NCBI GenBank assembly: GCA_030248065.1
Contig: JASAMV010000762.1
Location: forward strand, 1 to 64,000
Direction of reading: 5' to 3'
Length of the DNA: 64,000 nt
From: Rhynchonema sp. JSB1_4
Lineage: Eukaryota > Nematoda > Chromadorea > Monhysterida > Xyalidae
The notes below the pieces were generated by a model. That model saw nothing but the letters and a program-made list of their open reading frames with translations, made no database searches and was not told where the DNA came from. Positions 11,114 to 24,325 of this stretch are shown one piece after another. Positions within the stretch are counted from its first letter, which is position 1. Each line of letters opens with the position of its first letter. A program made the position numbers and the translations under genes.

Positions 11114-13011
11114 TACTGATGTGCAGGTTGTTCTTGATTTTGTATTAAGTTCGATTATGTCACGAACCGCATTGTATTATGTCATTAGTCCTTGCATTCA
11201 AAATGCTCATGATCATTATGATATCGTTGTCTATCTTTGGCTTGTTTTATTTGGTTTGTGTGTTTGTGTAACGTTGGTCTTCCGGTGAATAAGTAGATTC
11301 TGCTAGGTATATAAATTGGACAGAGCCGGTCAGACACTGTTATCTTAAACCGTGATGCTTCTCTGTACAATGCCAACAATATTCCAGAATTCTGTTTCCA
11401 TAATTTCAAAAATCCGAATTTGTATCATATTTGTTGCGTTCCTTTGTTGTTTGCTTGGCCGCTGTAATGTGTGTGATTCACTACGGGGACGCTTTATATG
11501 GCTTATTTCGGTTGTGGGCTTCGTTGTATCCAACTGAGTTCGTTTTGTAAAGGGCTTTCTCGTCTGAATGTAATTCTGCTCGAGTGCACAGGCCATTTTA
11601 GATAGTAATTGGGCACAATAAAAAGGTATTGAATACATACATACTGCGTTTGCTGTTGCTGCTGATATTATCGGTATGCATTTGCGAGTGCGTTTGTGTG
11701 CCACACATGTAGTGTCCGCAGCAGTGACAGTTGGGTTGCTTTCAAATTGTGAAAATTCGTAAAAATTTCTTGTGACGAGCAAACACCGTGCGACTTCTTA
11801 GCATTGCGGTGGAGTACAATGGACGGACAGTTAGTCAATGAAGCATTACTGTCTTCAGTGTGGTGACTCATTTTCAAAATCCGCTTCCAAGGAAGGAACA
11901 GGTCGCAAAGGCAGGACAAATATTTCCTTGCCGTTTCGTGAATCATGCCTTTTTTCCTGTGTGTGTGAGCTGAGCAGTACTTGACTTGGCATGGCATAAC
12001 ATACAAGATACAAACCAGACTGTGTACATTGTATGCATACATACACATAGGTTAACGTTCATACAACCCGTGTAGTGTACCTGTACATCCAAACACCGGT
12101 GGTGGTGCACAGCCTTGTATTACAGCGTATGCAGCAGTGCACCCCTCGGGTTTGCCCCTTTTCGTTTTTATTGGTCTCTGAATCAACCCCAAGCCAACTG
12201 CAACGCAGACAGGCAAATAACGTTCGCTCGCAATGTATATTTTGGCACAGTTGGATGGATGAAGATGTTTGTCTCTGCAGATTATACCGCCACAAATTTA
12301 TGGATCGGAGCTCGCATCGGATTTTGCAATTTTTTGTATTGAGGGACGCATCCGAGCAACTCACAATTGCAGCTGTTCGCTCTTCTTCTGCGAACTTGAC
12401 AAGCCCTCAAAGTTCACATTGTCGACCTTTCTGTCCGAGTTCGGTTCCCGCGTTGTTCTCAAATCTTCTAAATTCATCATAACGTCCGTCTGGGCTAATG
12501 TCAACGTTTTTGCCGTAGCCACAGCTGCAGCGCGCAGTTTTAGTGCTTGTAAGTCATTCGCCGTCGTTGTTCGTGGGGTACTAGTGCGGGGCTAAGTACC
12601 TACCTAAACTTCACATTTGGTTCCTGCGAGTACATTTATGTGCCTTGTGTCACTTCACACGTACTAGGTATTCACTACGGCTCGACAACTGCTTTGCTTG
12701 ACTTATGCCACAACAACCCGCAAAGTATGACCATAACTACCCATGTGTGTGTGTGGTAACGGTGAGTGCAGTTTTATGGCCATATTTTGCGCGTTTTGTT
12801 GCGACCGCCCGCTCACTAACCGCGCGCGTATTTTTTTATTTTGTTTGGTTATTTTGTGGGCAGTTCTTGCCACCGTGTGATGTGTGAAAGATAAGTGTTA
12901 ACTGCTCCATTTCAGTCGAAATCCACAACATTTAGGCATGCGGTCATGGGTTGACTACAGGCGGGCTAATTGATGTTTCACATGGTCACGTGATCCACTC
13001 AAACCTCCATC
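11114..13011. other. Intergenic region between IAP and LRR genes
   Basis: No exon, RNA gene or mobile element was recognised. It holds the probable IAP poly(A) signal at 11617-11622 and, at 12971-12980, an exact copy of the 10-mer TGATGTTTCA. Confidence 0.6.
11617..11622 (+). terminator. AATAAA polyadenylation signal, IAP gene
   Basis: AATAAA about 500 bases after the IAP stop, in AT-rich DNA. Confidence 0.45.
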
Positions 13012-14771
13012 ATGGTGATGTTTCACGGTCTGCTTGTGCTGTGCGCGTTGTGTGTGCTGCACGCACACGCCGGCTGTCCGCATCTATGCAAATGTGATGT
13101 TTCACTCATCGAATGTGATGGACGCGGCACAAACAGTGATGACGCGATATTCCTTCAATTGACGCCGACCGAATTTCCCGCGCTTCGAACGTTGATCGTT
13201 CGCAACAATCGATTCGATAATTTGGATGTCGATATGAATCTGTTCGGTCCCAATCTGGTCCATCATCAACTGTCGTACTTGGATCTGTCCAATAATTCGT
13301 TGAGGAGGCTCGATCAGAACATGTTGCAGGTGAACATGTGGAGTTGGGTGTATTTTTCTTGCACATGTGTCAGTTAGCATGTTTTCATATTTTTCCAACA
13401 GCACAACATGCGGTTCAGCTGCACAGGTCGTATCAGCTGTTGAACACGTCCGATGGGCATGATGACAACCGACGTGTAATATGTCCCTCAAGACCCGTCC
13501 TGCATTTACCCTGAATCGTTTGCGAAACTCACAACAATTGTGAAACATCACCTGGCCAGCCAGTTTTTTTCTTGCAGGACGTGCCGCAGATGGACACACT
13601 CATTCTCGACAACAATCGTATCGAATCGGTCGGACCGAACTTCTTCTGGCGAATGCCGCTCATTCGCAATGTTTCGGTGCAGAACGCGTTTCACGAACAC
13701 ACCAGTCCTCTGAAGAGGGCGCAGATGCTGCGAACCTTGCTCAACAACAATGGAATCACCGAACCGTCATATCGCAACAACTTTACTCGTTTGTCAACAC
13801 TCAATCTGGCGCACAACAATCTGTCATTCATCTTGCCGGACACTTTCTGTGCCATCTGGGGCGAACCGTCTGTTTATTTGGATCATAACAGGTGGGTGGG
13901 CGGCATTTGGCACGAGAATGAGAAAATATGCGAATGTCGTTGATTGTAGGTCCCCGTACAGCAGTATACGTTTTGCCGGTTTTGTCCTGTTTTCATAGAC
14001 GGGTGGTGCACCAAGACAAGACATCGTCAGTGCGATTGTAGCGGATGGCCACGTTCGTGGTGACCCCAGAAGTGAGGGCAGACCAAGGCATAGGTGGTAT
14101 GTAATGTATCTTATTAATACAGCCAGGGGAGGGTAATACCAAGCTGTGCCAATCATGCCAATCTGTATCCACCCAATCAAGTCATCAGTCCCATCCACCC
14201 ACCCATTCACAGACTGGTCAACGTGAATCTGTCGTCGTGCAACGGCGGTTTCCGCGGTCTGCGCGGACTGTACGTGAACGACAATCAATTATCGACGATC
14301 ACCGATCGCACACTCGATTCAATCGATCAATGGGACAACAATCAACTGCTCACTGTCGATCTGTCGTCGAATCCGTGGCGATGCGATTGCCAGTCGCGTT
14401 CAATGATTGAATGGCTGTGGTCGAATCGCGATCTACTCGTTCACAAAGACGCAACCGAATGCATCACTGGTTCACCACATGATGTGATTGGGAAGCAGCT
14501 GATTGAAGTAGATGTCGATTCACTGCTGTGCGGAGGAGTGGCCGATTCGAGTGGAGGATCAGCAGCAACGACCACGGGTGGACATTTCGGCAAGGTGCTG
14601 TTCGTGCTTGCAGCCATTGGCACGTGCTTTGCACTGGTCTGGCTGTTGGTCACCAATCGAGCGAACATCGCACGACAGTTCACACAGTCACAGACAGCTG
14701 CTGGCAACGTCGTGTTCAACGGGTACCACAAACTCAACACCGATGCACAAGTGCAGCCCGAGTTTGTATGA
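13012..14771 (+). CDS. Leucine-rich-repeat type I membrane protein
   Basis: Three exons, 13012-13329, 13578-13891 and 14213-14771, give 396 residues. The N-terminus is a signal peptide (about residues 1-20, ending AHA), followed by a short LRRNT cysteine cap (CPHLCKCDVSLIEC). Several leucine-rich repeats follow (LRTLIVRNNRFDNL, LSYLDLSNNSLRRL, MDTLILDNNRIESV, LSTLNLAHNNLSFI, LRGLYVNDNQLSTI). An LRRCT cap begins NPWRCDCQ near residue 264. A single transmembrane helix (about 337-359) precedes a 37-residue cytoplasmic tail with no recognised signalling motif. The architecture is that of a surface adhesion or receptor protein; its ligand cannot be inferred. The gene is convergent with the receptor gene downstream. 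Its start codon overlaps a copy of TGATGTTTCA, and a second copy lies in codons for CDVSL. Confidence 0.88.
14001..14040 (+). repeat. Dispersed intronic repeat B, LRR copy (diverged)
   Basis: GGTGGTGCACCAAGACAAGA followed by CATCGTCAGTGCGATTG, inside the intron 13892-14212. Confidence 0.55.
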
Positions 14772-14810
14772 CACACCTTTGACGGCTAATTTATTGGGTC
14801 CAGGCAATCC

Positions 14811-15010
14811 GATCTTGTCTTGTTGCATCTGCCATATGCACTTAAAGCGCCGGCGGCTCTAACCAAAAACTGGTGGAAAATGCGCACCCTCCGACCAAAA
14901 AAGAAAAATCTAACTAGAGCTCCCGGGGCTTTAAGTGGAAAATTTTCCTGTTAGAGCCCTGGGTCTATTCGGGGGGGGTTGAGGGCTTCAAGTGAAAAGC
15001 TCCGGAATTT
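14811..15010. repeat. Degenerate repeat in the LRR 3' flank
   Basis: Contains CACTTAAAGC near the left edge, CTTTAAGTGG in the middle and GGCTTCAAGTG near the right edge, so inverse-repeat-like ends flank C/G-runs similar in style to the hAT-like elements elsewhere. No target duplication was found. Confidence 0.3.
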
Positions 15011-15416
15011 TGTACCGAGCCAGCTCAAGTTTGAACGAACCAGTGCATTCATTCTGCGTGCGTTGTGGTGCTATGGGGGTACAGATTCCAAAAGATTATG
15101 AGGTTTGTGTGCTTCGACTGTGTTCTTTCATTACGGACCCATAGTAGCCATGTACGGTATGTAGTGTAACTGTTTGCAAAATTTCTCCATCCCTAGTGAC
15201 ACGTTTTGCATTTCCTGTTTTCCACCTGCCTACATGTAGTAACGATATCTCTGCCATGATGTTTCATACGGGCTTACAAAATCGTACTATTAGCTCCATT
15301 GTTATTCTACTGCCTAGCTTTAGCTGATTTTGTCTCAGTGAATGAATATGCATAATAACAATTATTAACTACGAAAAGTCATGAAATCGGTCCCTAGCTA
15401 TTAACCTGATGCAACG

Positions 15417-15422
15417 AATAAA
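15417..15422 (+). terminator. AATAAA polyadenylation signal, LRR gene
   Basis: AATAAA about 650 bases after the LRR stop, in the convergent space before the minus-strand receptor stop at 15561. Confidence 0.35.
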
Positions 15423-15560
15423 TAAAGACAAAAAGAACAACTAGCAACAAGCTAAAAATTGATCAACAACTATTGGGTTCAAACGGAATCGGGATCGGTT
15501 CCAATCATGAACACAATGTTTCGTGATCGTCATCCCGCTTTATGCTTTTTAACGACCGCT

Positions 15561-18500
15561 TCAATCAGTGAGATCGCCTTGATTCGTCCCATAGACCATC
15601 AATCCGAACATGAACACAAACACGGTGACGGTCACAACGAACACGGTGAACACAATCAGTAGAAATCGATCGATAACATCAGCCAAGTGCTCCCATTCGT
15701 AGATAATCGCTGTGCAAAAATTGAAAGAAATAATTGCGCCTAACTATAGATTGAAATCATAATAATTTTTTCCAAGTATGATATACCCTGTTTGCGATCG
15801 ATTAAATCTCCATCCGACATGTCGCTGTCCAACATGCCCAGGGCTCGACTGAATTTGCGTGCTGGCTTCGCGATCAACGGTGCTCTGCTCTCACATGGTG
15901 CCACTGTGCGCTTGGGCGTGCGTGTTCGCTCCTGGAGGTCAGAATTCGGAATTTTGCTTGAAAATGCAGTTTTTTACATATATTTTTTGGCTGAAAGTCT
16001 AGATAACCAGCAAAAACCAATCAGTTCGGTGGTCACCCAGTCGACTCACTGATTTCTTGAGTCCGTGTGCCGTGTATCCATGTGCCAGCCAGTAGTCGAC
16101 CAATTCAGGATGGCAGGGCACTCGTAGGAATCGCGCGCAACGATCGAACATTAGCCAGCGCACTGGACGCCACACTGAAACAATCAGTCATTGTCAATAA
16201 ATAGTATTGTAAATTGATCGATAAATCAATGAATAACCTGGTCGACCAAGTCGGGCCTGTTTTTGGAGCCAAATGACCACCGTGGTCAGCAGCGTGCCGG
16301 TTGAACAGAGCAGAATTATCGACAGATAGAACCAGCCTGAATCAGCAAAGAAATTTCAGCAAATACTGTACGCACACATCAAACCACAAATGGGGAACAA
16401 ACTAACCGAGCAGGGGAATGAAGTCTGACGTAACCGGCATCGATTCGACTACCATTAGTAGCAGGATGGCCATGGCCAACAGCGTTGTGATGCCGAGATT
16501 CACCTGCAAGATTGAGAACAGTCGTAAAATAATTGTTACCATGCTCATTTGTGTCAGAGGCAGGTGTTGCTAACAAAAAATCGCTATGTAACACCAACTT
16601 TCTCCACCCTTTCGCCCGAGTCACTTGCGGGCATAAAGAATCCGACAATGGCCACCAATGATATGATGGCCGATGGCAGCACCAGATTGATGAGTGTGTA
16701 GAGTGGTTTGCGTTGCATCACTAGTTTAGCAGTCAGCATTGCCCACGGTGCATCCGGACAACAATCGTAGTACAACTGGAAAGACAAGGGGATTGGCTGG
16801 CTGATGTTTCACTGATCGGACACTAGGTGCACTCACATCGTCTCTGTGCCAGGTGAAGGAACGCACGAGCCACTCCTCGTGCGACACGTAGTCTTCAAAC
16901 AGAACGTTTCTGCAATGAACATGACGATAAAGTGATGGCATAGTCAACTCAGAGCCCACGGTGTCGAAGCGAAGGTGGTCTTGTTATCATGCCCATTGGT
17001 GACATGTACTGTAACGGATCTATACCTATCATACTCCTTGCGTTGCAACCAATTGGCGGTACCATTAATTCTCGATAATCCAAATACAGTAGTCTCGTCT
17101 CGTGACCAAACCATTCAAACCTATCACCATTCCCCGAGTTTGGGACAGGCCAAAATAATAAAACAAACGTTTGTTCAGCGGTGTAGTTGATGCCCTTCTC
17201 ACTGTTTGTCCATGAGGAGAAGTGCAGGTTGCAAGTCTGTTGATCGAATGGGAAGTAGCGCACATTGAACTTGCAGCTGAAGAAGTAGATGGCCGGATAC
17301 ATCAACCTCACACGCCCGACCGCGGGGTACACGCTCGCGTTCGTCTCAACCACGACGTTCAACATGCGCTCTTGGTCCGACTGCGACATCACCACGCTGA
17401 AATGGGGACATTGCTGTCGTCAACTCTCAAGATCGTCAACACTTGTCGTCAGCTCCCTTTTGTAACATCGCGCGCTCATTTAGGGCTACTTGAGTTGACA
17501 ACTGTACCATCAGTCAAAATGAGGGTTGGGGATTGACATGTGCAACTGTTCATGTGCTAGAAATGCAGTCGATGACCTGGTACCCTATCGCATAAAACAG
17601 GGAAGCCGAAAAATACGCTGAACAATTGCAATCACGATGATGACCGTCGTCAACCCCACCTATCATCAAACATGTTTCGTTTTCATTTCCATAATTTCAG
17701 CTTTTTTTGAAAATTTAAAAAAATTTGGATATTGAACTAAACCTGTTGTACAAATAAGTATCTGGCAGCCAGACAGCTTTGTGCGATATGTCCAACCACG
17801 TGATGCCGCCAAAGTCACTTGGCACCCAGCCAAGCATCTCGTCTGTCCACATCTGCAAGGACGTATGAAACATTGATTGTGGAATTGCCTAAATCGAAAG
17901 AGACACACCTGAGTGACCCAGAGGTACAGCGCCAGTTGTTGCGTTTTCTCCAGCTGAAATGTGGAACCACTCCATTATTTTGTTTCAAATATATTTCGCA
18001 TAGGAATTGTGTATTCTGCATACGTCAAAAAAAGCTCGCACATACCCTAAGTTATCACACATTTGTAAAAACATCTTTATGTCAACTTTCCATTTTTATA
18101 ATTTATGTCAAGTCAGGGTCAACACCAAATCAAATCCTACGCCGACCACATCCGACTCGGATGCCAGTACACTGCAGACCGCCCTAATTCGGATTGAAAA
18201 TGCCCGATGCACAGCGCGGCGTTGCCACAAACTTTTATCTGTTTTACCGTGTGCCTACCGTAATATCGCGCTTTACGCATCATGGGTAACGTTCACGGAT
18301 GGATCTCCGGTCTCACTCTCAAGTCTCCAGTAGCCTCCGTAAGTTTGCCTTTCCGTTCACGGGTTCTTTTCTTGCCAAACACTAAATCACCAAACACAGC
18401 TAGCAAATTGTCAAATTGGGAGTAATTTTCTTGAATATCAAACGTGTCACCAACCACGTCCAGAATCTGATACAAATTCATTCGCATGACCACATGGATC

Positions 18501-19131
18501 GGTTGTGATTGATTCCTGACGGGTCGCACCCTCGAATCGTACCGATCCGGACTGAGCAGATGGTTGATCAAACGGTATTGATGTGGTCGCGTCCAATCAT
18601 TCACCGGGGCACCGTCAGACATGTAGCAGTCTGGCAAAATCGATAAAAATAACACTTCGTTGGGTAATTATCAAAATCAGATACTGTAAAATGTCAAGAT
18701 CACGTCACATTCATGCGGTTGATAAAAACCAGATTTCTGAAAACAGATCTTATGGAAACAGTGTGCCGCGCACTGTTTTCGATGGGGGAGCCTTCGTGGA
18801 CATGGACAACACGCAGAACCAAGACTTGAGATCCGGTGTACTTAGGTATCTCCGCGTGTTTTCAAAACTTCCCGTGAACGTTTTTGTCGGTTGCGTTACG
18901 CGATGGTGTAGCCGTAGCTTACGAACGGTGCAACTCACCAATAACTGGTTTCTTGGGCGTTTTCTGGAGTGTTTCGTCGATGACGTCATCTTTGATGGGA
19001 TGACCACTGTCACCATCGACTTTGTATTGCCGAGCTTGAACCGAAATGTTCAGAGTGCTGTCGTTGTCATCGGATGGTTTTTGGGATGAAATGAAGCCGA
19101 AACTGGCAAACAACACTGAAAGTCGACACAA
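15561..19131 (-). CDS. Nicotinic-type cysteine-loop receptor subunit, alpha-like
   Basis: Twelve exons on the minus strand (5' to 3': 19131-18939, 18630-18455, 17953-17909, 17852-17743, 17396-17169, 16909-16837, 16775-16599, 16503-16407, 16336-16238, 16174-16050, 15931-15787, 15709-15561) join in frame to 538 residues. It starts with a probable signal peptide. The Cys-loop is a C-x13-C (residues about 216-230, with FPFDQQT). Agonist-site landmarks are WLPDTYLYN (loop A), FSSWT (loop B) and YYDCCPD (loop C), whose vicinal cysteines define alpha-type subunits. M1 is near 300-322, M2 is VNLGITTLLAMAILLLMVVE after an EK pair, as in cation-selective channels, M3 is near 368-390 and M4 near 503-525, with a roughly 100-residue M3-M4 loop. 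It is a plasma-membrane acetylcholine-gated channel subunit, forming homo- or heteropentamers. Ligand and partners are inferred from family only. Confidence 0.93.
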
Positions 19132-20711
19132 ATTTTGAACAGAAATCGTCGGCGGATAAAAAATTGTGATCCAATCTAACCAAACAAAGCTATTCGTGAT
19201 TCCATTGGTCCAATCAGGCTGATCACTTTAAGATTCGGATCATAAAAGTCTTCACATTCTCGCCGAAAACGCGCAAATACAGTACATGCGTCCAGCACCT
19301 ATTGTTTTTGTGCACTTTATGTCGTCGTGGGTTTTGCGGCGCTTCAAAATTACGATGTGAAAAAGTGCGGCTGCGTCTAAGCCGTGCAAGCTGTGCCTAG
19401 TATTAACACGTGTCGACTGACAGGTATTCAACGGGCGTGTGGCGTGTTGTTGGACAAGTTGCAGCCTCGAGACTCGAAAACAATTGGCACTTTTTGCTTT
19501 CTATGAATGTCTCTGACTGCCAGTGTTGTACACATGCTGGATTTGCTCACCCACGCCAGTGCTCCTGTAATTTTTTTATTTTTTCTTGAACCTTGATGTT
19601 GCCTTATACGTGACATTTACTGCGTAACGTCAAAACTAACCAGCCACATTTCAGGAAAACAATGGACGTTACACCACGAACAGTTGCGTCTTGGGTTTTG
19701 GTGTGTCGATACCCGTGTTTCTTACACTGCACTTGAACAGAAAATGCAAAAAACGAGTTCCAACACTTTCACAAGCCCGGAGAGCTGAAAGTTGTACGTT
19801 ACGTTCGGTTGTGCACTTATTGTTGAACAACTCGGTTGTTGTTGTTTTGCAGCTCACTCGAACGGGAGGAAGACAAACCAAACCAAATAGAAAACAAGGT
19901 TTATAAAATGAATAGTTGCGCACGAAGGAACCTTCAGGGAAGACCATAGAGAGTACGATACTGCTGCGGTATGATCAATAAAACAAAGCGTGTGTGTTCA
20001 GGTCATTTGACGGTCAACTGGATGATGTTTCACGGTGACTTGACTTGCCACCTTATCCACATAACGGATCTTCCCCCATTCTGACGTCTGATTATAATAC
20101 TGGTGAATGAAAATTGGAACACACGCACAAGCCAAAATCCATGAGGAACAAAAAATTGTTTGTTCCAACTGGGACTCGAACCCAGGTCCTTTTTTTCTTT
20201 TTCTGAAGTCTTTTTTCATCAAGAACTTTGGTCTGTGTGCGTTTTCATTGCAACATCGTGTGCCGCCACGCAGGACTGGGGATATGCTTGAAAGTGAACG
20301 AAAACAATGATCCCGATTGGTTTTGACTGATGTCTTTCCACGTCATTCAACGCAATGTTTCACCGTTCATCCTGAGTGTGCAAAGTGTACGGTGGTCCAC
20401 CATCATCAGTTTCATCAATTGATGGTGACCTACTCCCCCGTGTCTGTGCATGTGGCCAAGTGTACACTTCCTTGCGTACACCTGCAGCACTTGATGCTTG
20501 TTGTTGCTGTTGCGTCATGTCCACTTTGGTGGCGTGTCGTATGGGTGTAGTGGCTGTGAGACGAGACTGACTGAACTTGTACAGACTGTCGGTTGAGTGG
20601 TGGGTGGCTGCTGGCAGCTGCAACAAGTGAGCAATGACGTTTAGCTGACCGGATACAGTTACTCTTCAGTCTTCAGTCCGAGACGATACGACTAAGAGGT
20701 TTCAAACCGGC
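19132..20711. other. Intergenic region between receptor and innexin genes
   Basis: No exon was recognised. A minus-strand GGTTCGAGTCC (about 20170-20180) fits an RNA polymerase III B-box, but no A-box or tRNA fold was found. A TGATGTTTCA copy lies at 20023-20032. Confidence 0.5.
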
Positions 20712-23281
20712 TTACAGAACCGTAACAGTAGCCCCGACCTGTGCAGCAGCGCCGTGTGCCTGTTCCTGCACTGCATTCAGCACAGCCGCGTCATGCGCTT
20801 GTTGACGTACACGGTACTCACGCCACAGTTGTTTGATGATCTCCATGGTGATGACGTCACCGACGTGGTTGGACAGCACGCGCAGCATAAAGGTCTACAT
20901 CGAAGTTGGGTGTTCATATGTAAAACATGGGACTATAACAACACTGCAACGTAGGACGGAGCTGGAGTTGCTTGTCAAATGTTGTTTGGAACGTGTTTGC
21001 GATGGAGTTGAAGCAGTGCGGTAGTTTTGGCCAGTGTAAAAATTTGTCAGGAATCCGGGGTACATTTTTACACCGTTCGAGATTAGTGCTTCAATCTCAC
21101 TGCAAAGCGCAACAAACAGAACATTGATCAATTCCGCCCCCATCTGCGGTGGCAGTGTCGTATCGGCCGGCACCCACCAGAATTTCATACGCCCCTAAAA
21201 TTTCGTGTGCACCCACCCCATCAGTCTTGATGTAATCGTCAATGAAGCGATTGTAGTTGCACATTGGCGACAGAAACAACGCTTTGTCATGCGGCGGTGC
21301 GTGTACGTTCCTGCGTGTGTTCGTGGCGGCGACGCACAGAAAACGAAGCACGAAATCGCGACGCTGCACTTTCATCAGCGATTGGAATGACCAGAAGACG
21401 AAGGATGACGTGGTGATGGTGGCCATGATGGACAGCCACAGCCAGAAGAACACGAATACCTGCGATATCATTTTATGCAAATTTTAGTTATGGTACAAGT
21501 CGCATTGACGATGACCTGGTGCACCACTCGCATGTGAATCTTGGTCAAAACAGGCAACGAAAACGCATGAGATGTTTCTCAATTCCCATTGGATTTTCGG
21601 CACGTGCATAAGCGCTGCGTCAGTTTTGCCCTGCCGAGGGAACTATAACTAACTTTCACTTTTACACTGGACAGCTCCAAAAAACGATTCAATCTTGTGA
21701 AACATCAGCGTGTACCTTTTCATTGAACAGATTGATTGGCAGACAGCATTGCACCGTGTATCGATTGATGTTGCCCAATGTGCGGACAGTAAAGTCACAC
21801 AGAGTGACACGCGGGAAGTGACCGGACTCGTACCACTCGCGACCACTGAACAGGTCACGAATCACCTGACAATCGGGAAAGTTGTTAATAGAGTAATTAT
21901 GCATGCCACAAAGTTACGTCTTTCTCGCTAGTTAAATTCAGTGGAATCAATAAATTACCATTATCGAGTGTGGCCTATCCCATTTCACCAACCACCCCAA
22001 TCCACTAATGTTTCACCCCACTTACCACCCAGCCATAGAAGGGCGTAATCGATCCCTGCAGCAGAATGTTCAACAGCAACAATTGTACACCGACGTTCAT
22101 CACGTAGAGCAGTTTGATCGACAAATACAGCAGCGTGAGGAAGGAACCGTTGTAGCGCTGCGCAGACAGGAACCGAGCTCGCGAACCCGTCTCAGGCAGG
22201 GAGGCGTCCGTTGGGTGGAACTCGTCGGTGGAGGGAGACACGATGTCCTGGGCAATATGTCATGTGATGGTGGTCGGATACAGGTCACATGTCCAAGGCA
22301 TACCGAAATCTCGAGCATGAAGTTTGAGATCGACGGTCATGGTGTTTTTATAGTTTGTTAGCCATTGTGGTGCACTTACACCATTGATGACCACCCGGTA
22401 CACCACCCATGTACCTAGTATCTTCTGGAGTTGGTCAACTGAATACACCCCATCCAACCTGAATAAACAGTCCAGCCTGCATATCCAATGTGTCCTGTAC
22501 GACCCTGCCAGCAGCCTTGATCGCTTTACTTCGATTCTGTTGGTCGCCAGTACCGATGTCCAGCGCACAATGGATCAGTTGGGTTAGGTTGACACCTGCA
22601 TCATAGCTATATACTTACATAGAAGGTAAGAAATATTAATAAAATGATAAATCACACACCAGTTTGCCAGTTGAGCAGTCTCCACAACACACAGGGGAAT
22701 GTGAACAGCAGGGCCTGCATGACGAGAATGAATGGCACCCATTGGTAGTAGGGAATTTGGCGCTCTGCAAATGTTAAAAGAATATGGCTGATTTCTAGAC
22801 ATGCTGAGAGACAAGGTCGATTGAAAGCTGACCTTCTCTCGACAGGTATTCATCGGGAATGTGTTCGTGTAATGGCAGAAAGTAGGTGTTCTGCACCCAG
22901 CAGTAGCTCTCGATGTATTGCTCCATGTTGTGATTCCAACCCTCGGGCAACCAGCATTGTAGAGGCTGAAGCATTAGCAGTTGTTGAGTACATGTGCTTA
23001 GTGGACACCACACAAGCGACAGTAAGTGAAATTGGTCTTGATTTTTATTCGGTCCTTGTCAATGCATTAGAGCCACACCAAAACGCCTCCAATCACGGAG
23101 TCCGAAACCGACGTTATGATGATGCTCTCAATACCTGATTGATATACTGATGCAAGCTGGTGAGAATGGCAGCACACATGAGCATGATGGGGGTGCAGAA
23201 ATAGTTGAGTCGATCGACAAAGTCGTCATCTCCCCGCGGTCGGAGGGTGTCAACCAAGGTGCTCAGAAGGCTTTGGAACAT
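20712..23281 (-). CDS. Innexin gap-junction protein
   Basis: Eight minus-strand exons (23281-23135, 22965-22833, 22764-22660, 22595-22459, 22247-22026, 21865-21716, 21459-21217, 20894-20712) join in frame to 439 residues. Innexin landmarks in order are [10 protein letters not shown] before TM1, the first extracellular loop with PLQCWLP and YCWVQNTYF (cysteines at about 53 and 71), [16 protein letters not shown] in TM2, [13 protein letters not shown] in TM3, [13 protein letters not shown] and [11 protein letters not shown] in the second loop and pre-TM4, and [11 protein letters not shown] in TM4. The C-terminal tail holds [16 protein letters not shown]. Six or eight subunits form a hemichannel, and paired hemichannels couple neighbouring cells electrically and metabolically. 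All phases agree, so the model is probably complete. The paralogue group cannot be assigned. Confidence 0.95.
21501..21530 (-). repeat. Dispersed intronic repeat B, innexin copy
   Basis: On the minus strand it contains GGTGCACCAGGTCATCGTCA followed by ATGCG. Upstream on that strand lies GTTGCCTGTTTTGACC, also shared with the copy in the K+ channel intron. Confidence 0.75.
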
Positions 23282-24325
23282 CGTTTTTGCTCACAATAGT
23301 GTTGTTGGGGGTAAATGTCAGAAACGTGTATTTTGTTCTAATATTCGTGTACTTTTGTTGTTGTTTGAATGCAGGGCGTCCGAGTTTCCGGTTCCGAATC
23401 CGCTTAGAATCGGGGCGGGCCTCACACACACATTGTATCACAAATCATGGACACAACGAGCTGCTAATGTATACCTACTGTATGTAACACTGTGTGAGAC
23501 AGAAGTGCGCTTGGAAAATGACACGGGTATCCGTCTCAGAAGAAAGACACAGTAGCAAGCAACATGAGACCTCTTGTTGCCGCAATGGCTGCTTGCTGTC
23601 CGTCTATGGAAGAGGACAGGGAGGGTCACTTGTTGACGCAATCTCATTTGAAGTTCCTTTTTTTAACGTCTAACGTAATTTTGTTCCAGTTGTCAGGGAC
23701 ACTATACTATCAAGTCAACTGTGGAGGAATTCCCGAATCTGTACCCACTAAACTGAGCAAGCATGCCCGAAATGGCCATTAGAGGTTTGTCGGTGCGCTA
23801 AGTGGCCATCCTCAACCCCAAGTGAGTGATTAGCAACGCGCTCACAGCTCGGAGAATGAATCAGAATTTCTTCTCACTACACAGCTATACTTTTCGCGTA
23901 AATAATTTCATTATTGAAATTGAAAACTCATCTTCCTTGTGAGAAATACAGTTGTGTACAGTTGTACTACGGCAGTCCTTTTGGAGATCGTATCGTATTA
24001 TTTTCTTTCTCGTGGTGCCGTGCGCCATGACCGATTAAATTTATTGTATTGCTGGCGTCTCGCTTTGTATTTCATCATGTGGCAGAAACATGCTGGTTCA
24101 GTTTGCCACTGCGTTGTTACGCACGTGCACGCTTCATTAAAATTTATGTCACTCCAAGGTGCAGAAGATTTCAGCATCTCATGGTGTCATGGATAGAAAT
24201 TCAAGAAAAACGTACATTGTAGAAGCAGATACAGATAGATTTCAATAACAGAAAGAGAGGACAGAAAGAATGACATCACGATTTATCCAATCAGTCCATG
24301 CACAAATGTACTATGACGCAATTAG
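23282..24325. other. Intergenic region between innexin start and K+ channel stop
   Basis: Upstream flank of the innexin gene. No exon or repeat was recognised apart from the probable minus-strand poly(A) signal of the channel gene at 24040-24045. Confidence 0.5.
24040..24045 (-). terminator. AATAAA (minus strand) polyadenylation signal, K+ channel
   Basis: TTTATT on the plus strand, 281 bases beyond the channel stop codon. Confidence 0.45.

Noticed and set aside
20100..20240. tRNA gene or tRNA-derived SINE on the minus strand
   Set aside because: A perfect B-box-like GGTTCGAGTCC with a five-pair stem is present, but no A-box, anticodon arm or 5' acceptor strand could be matched upstream.
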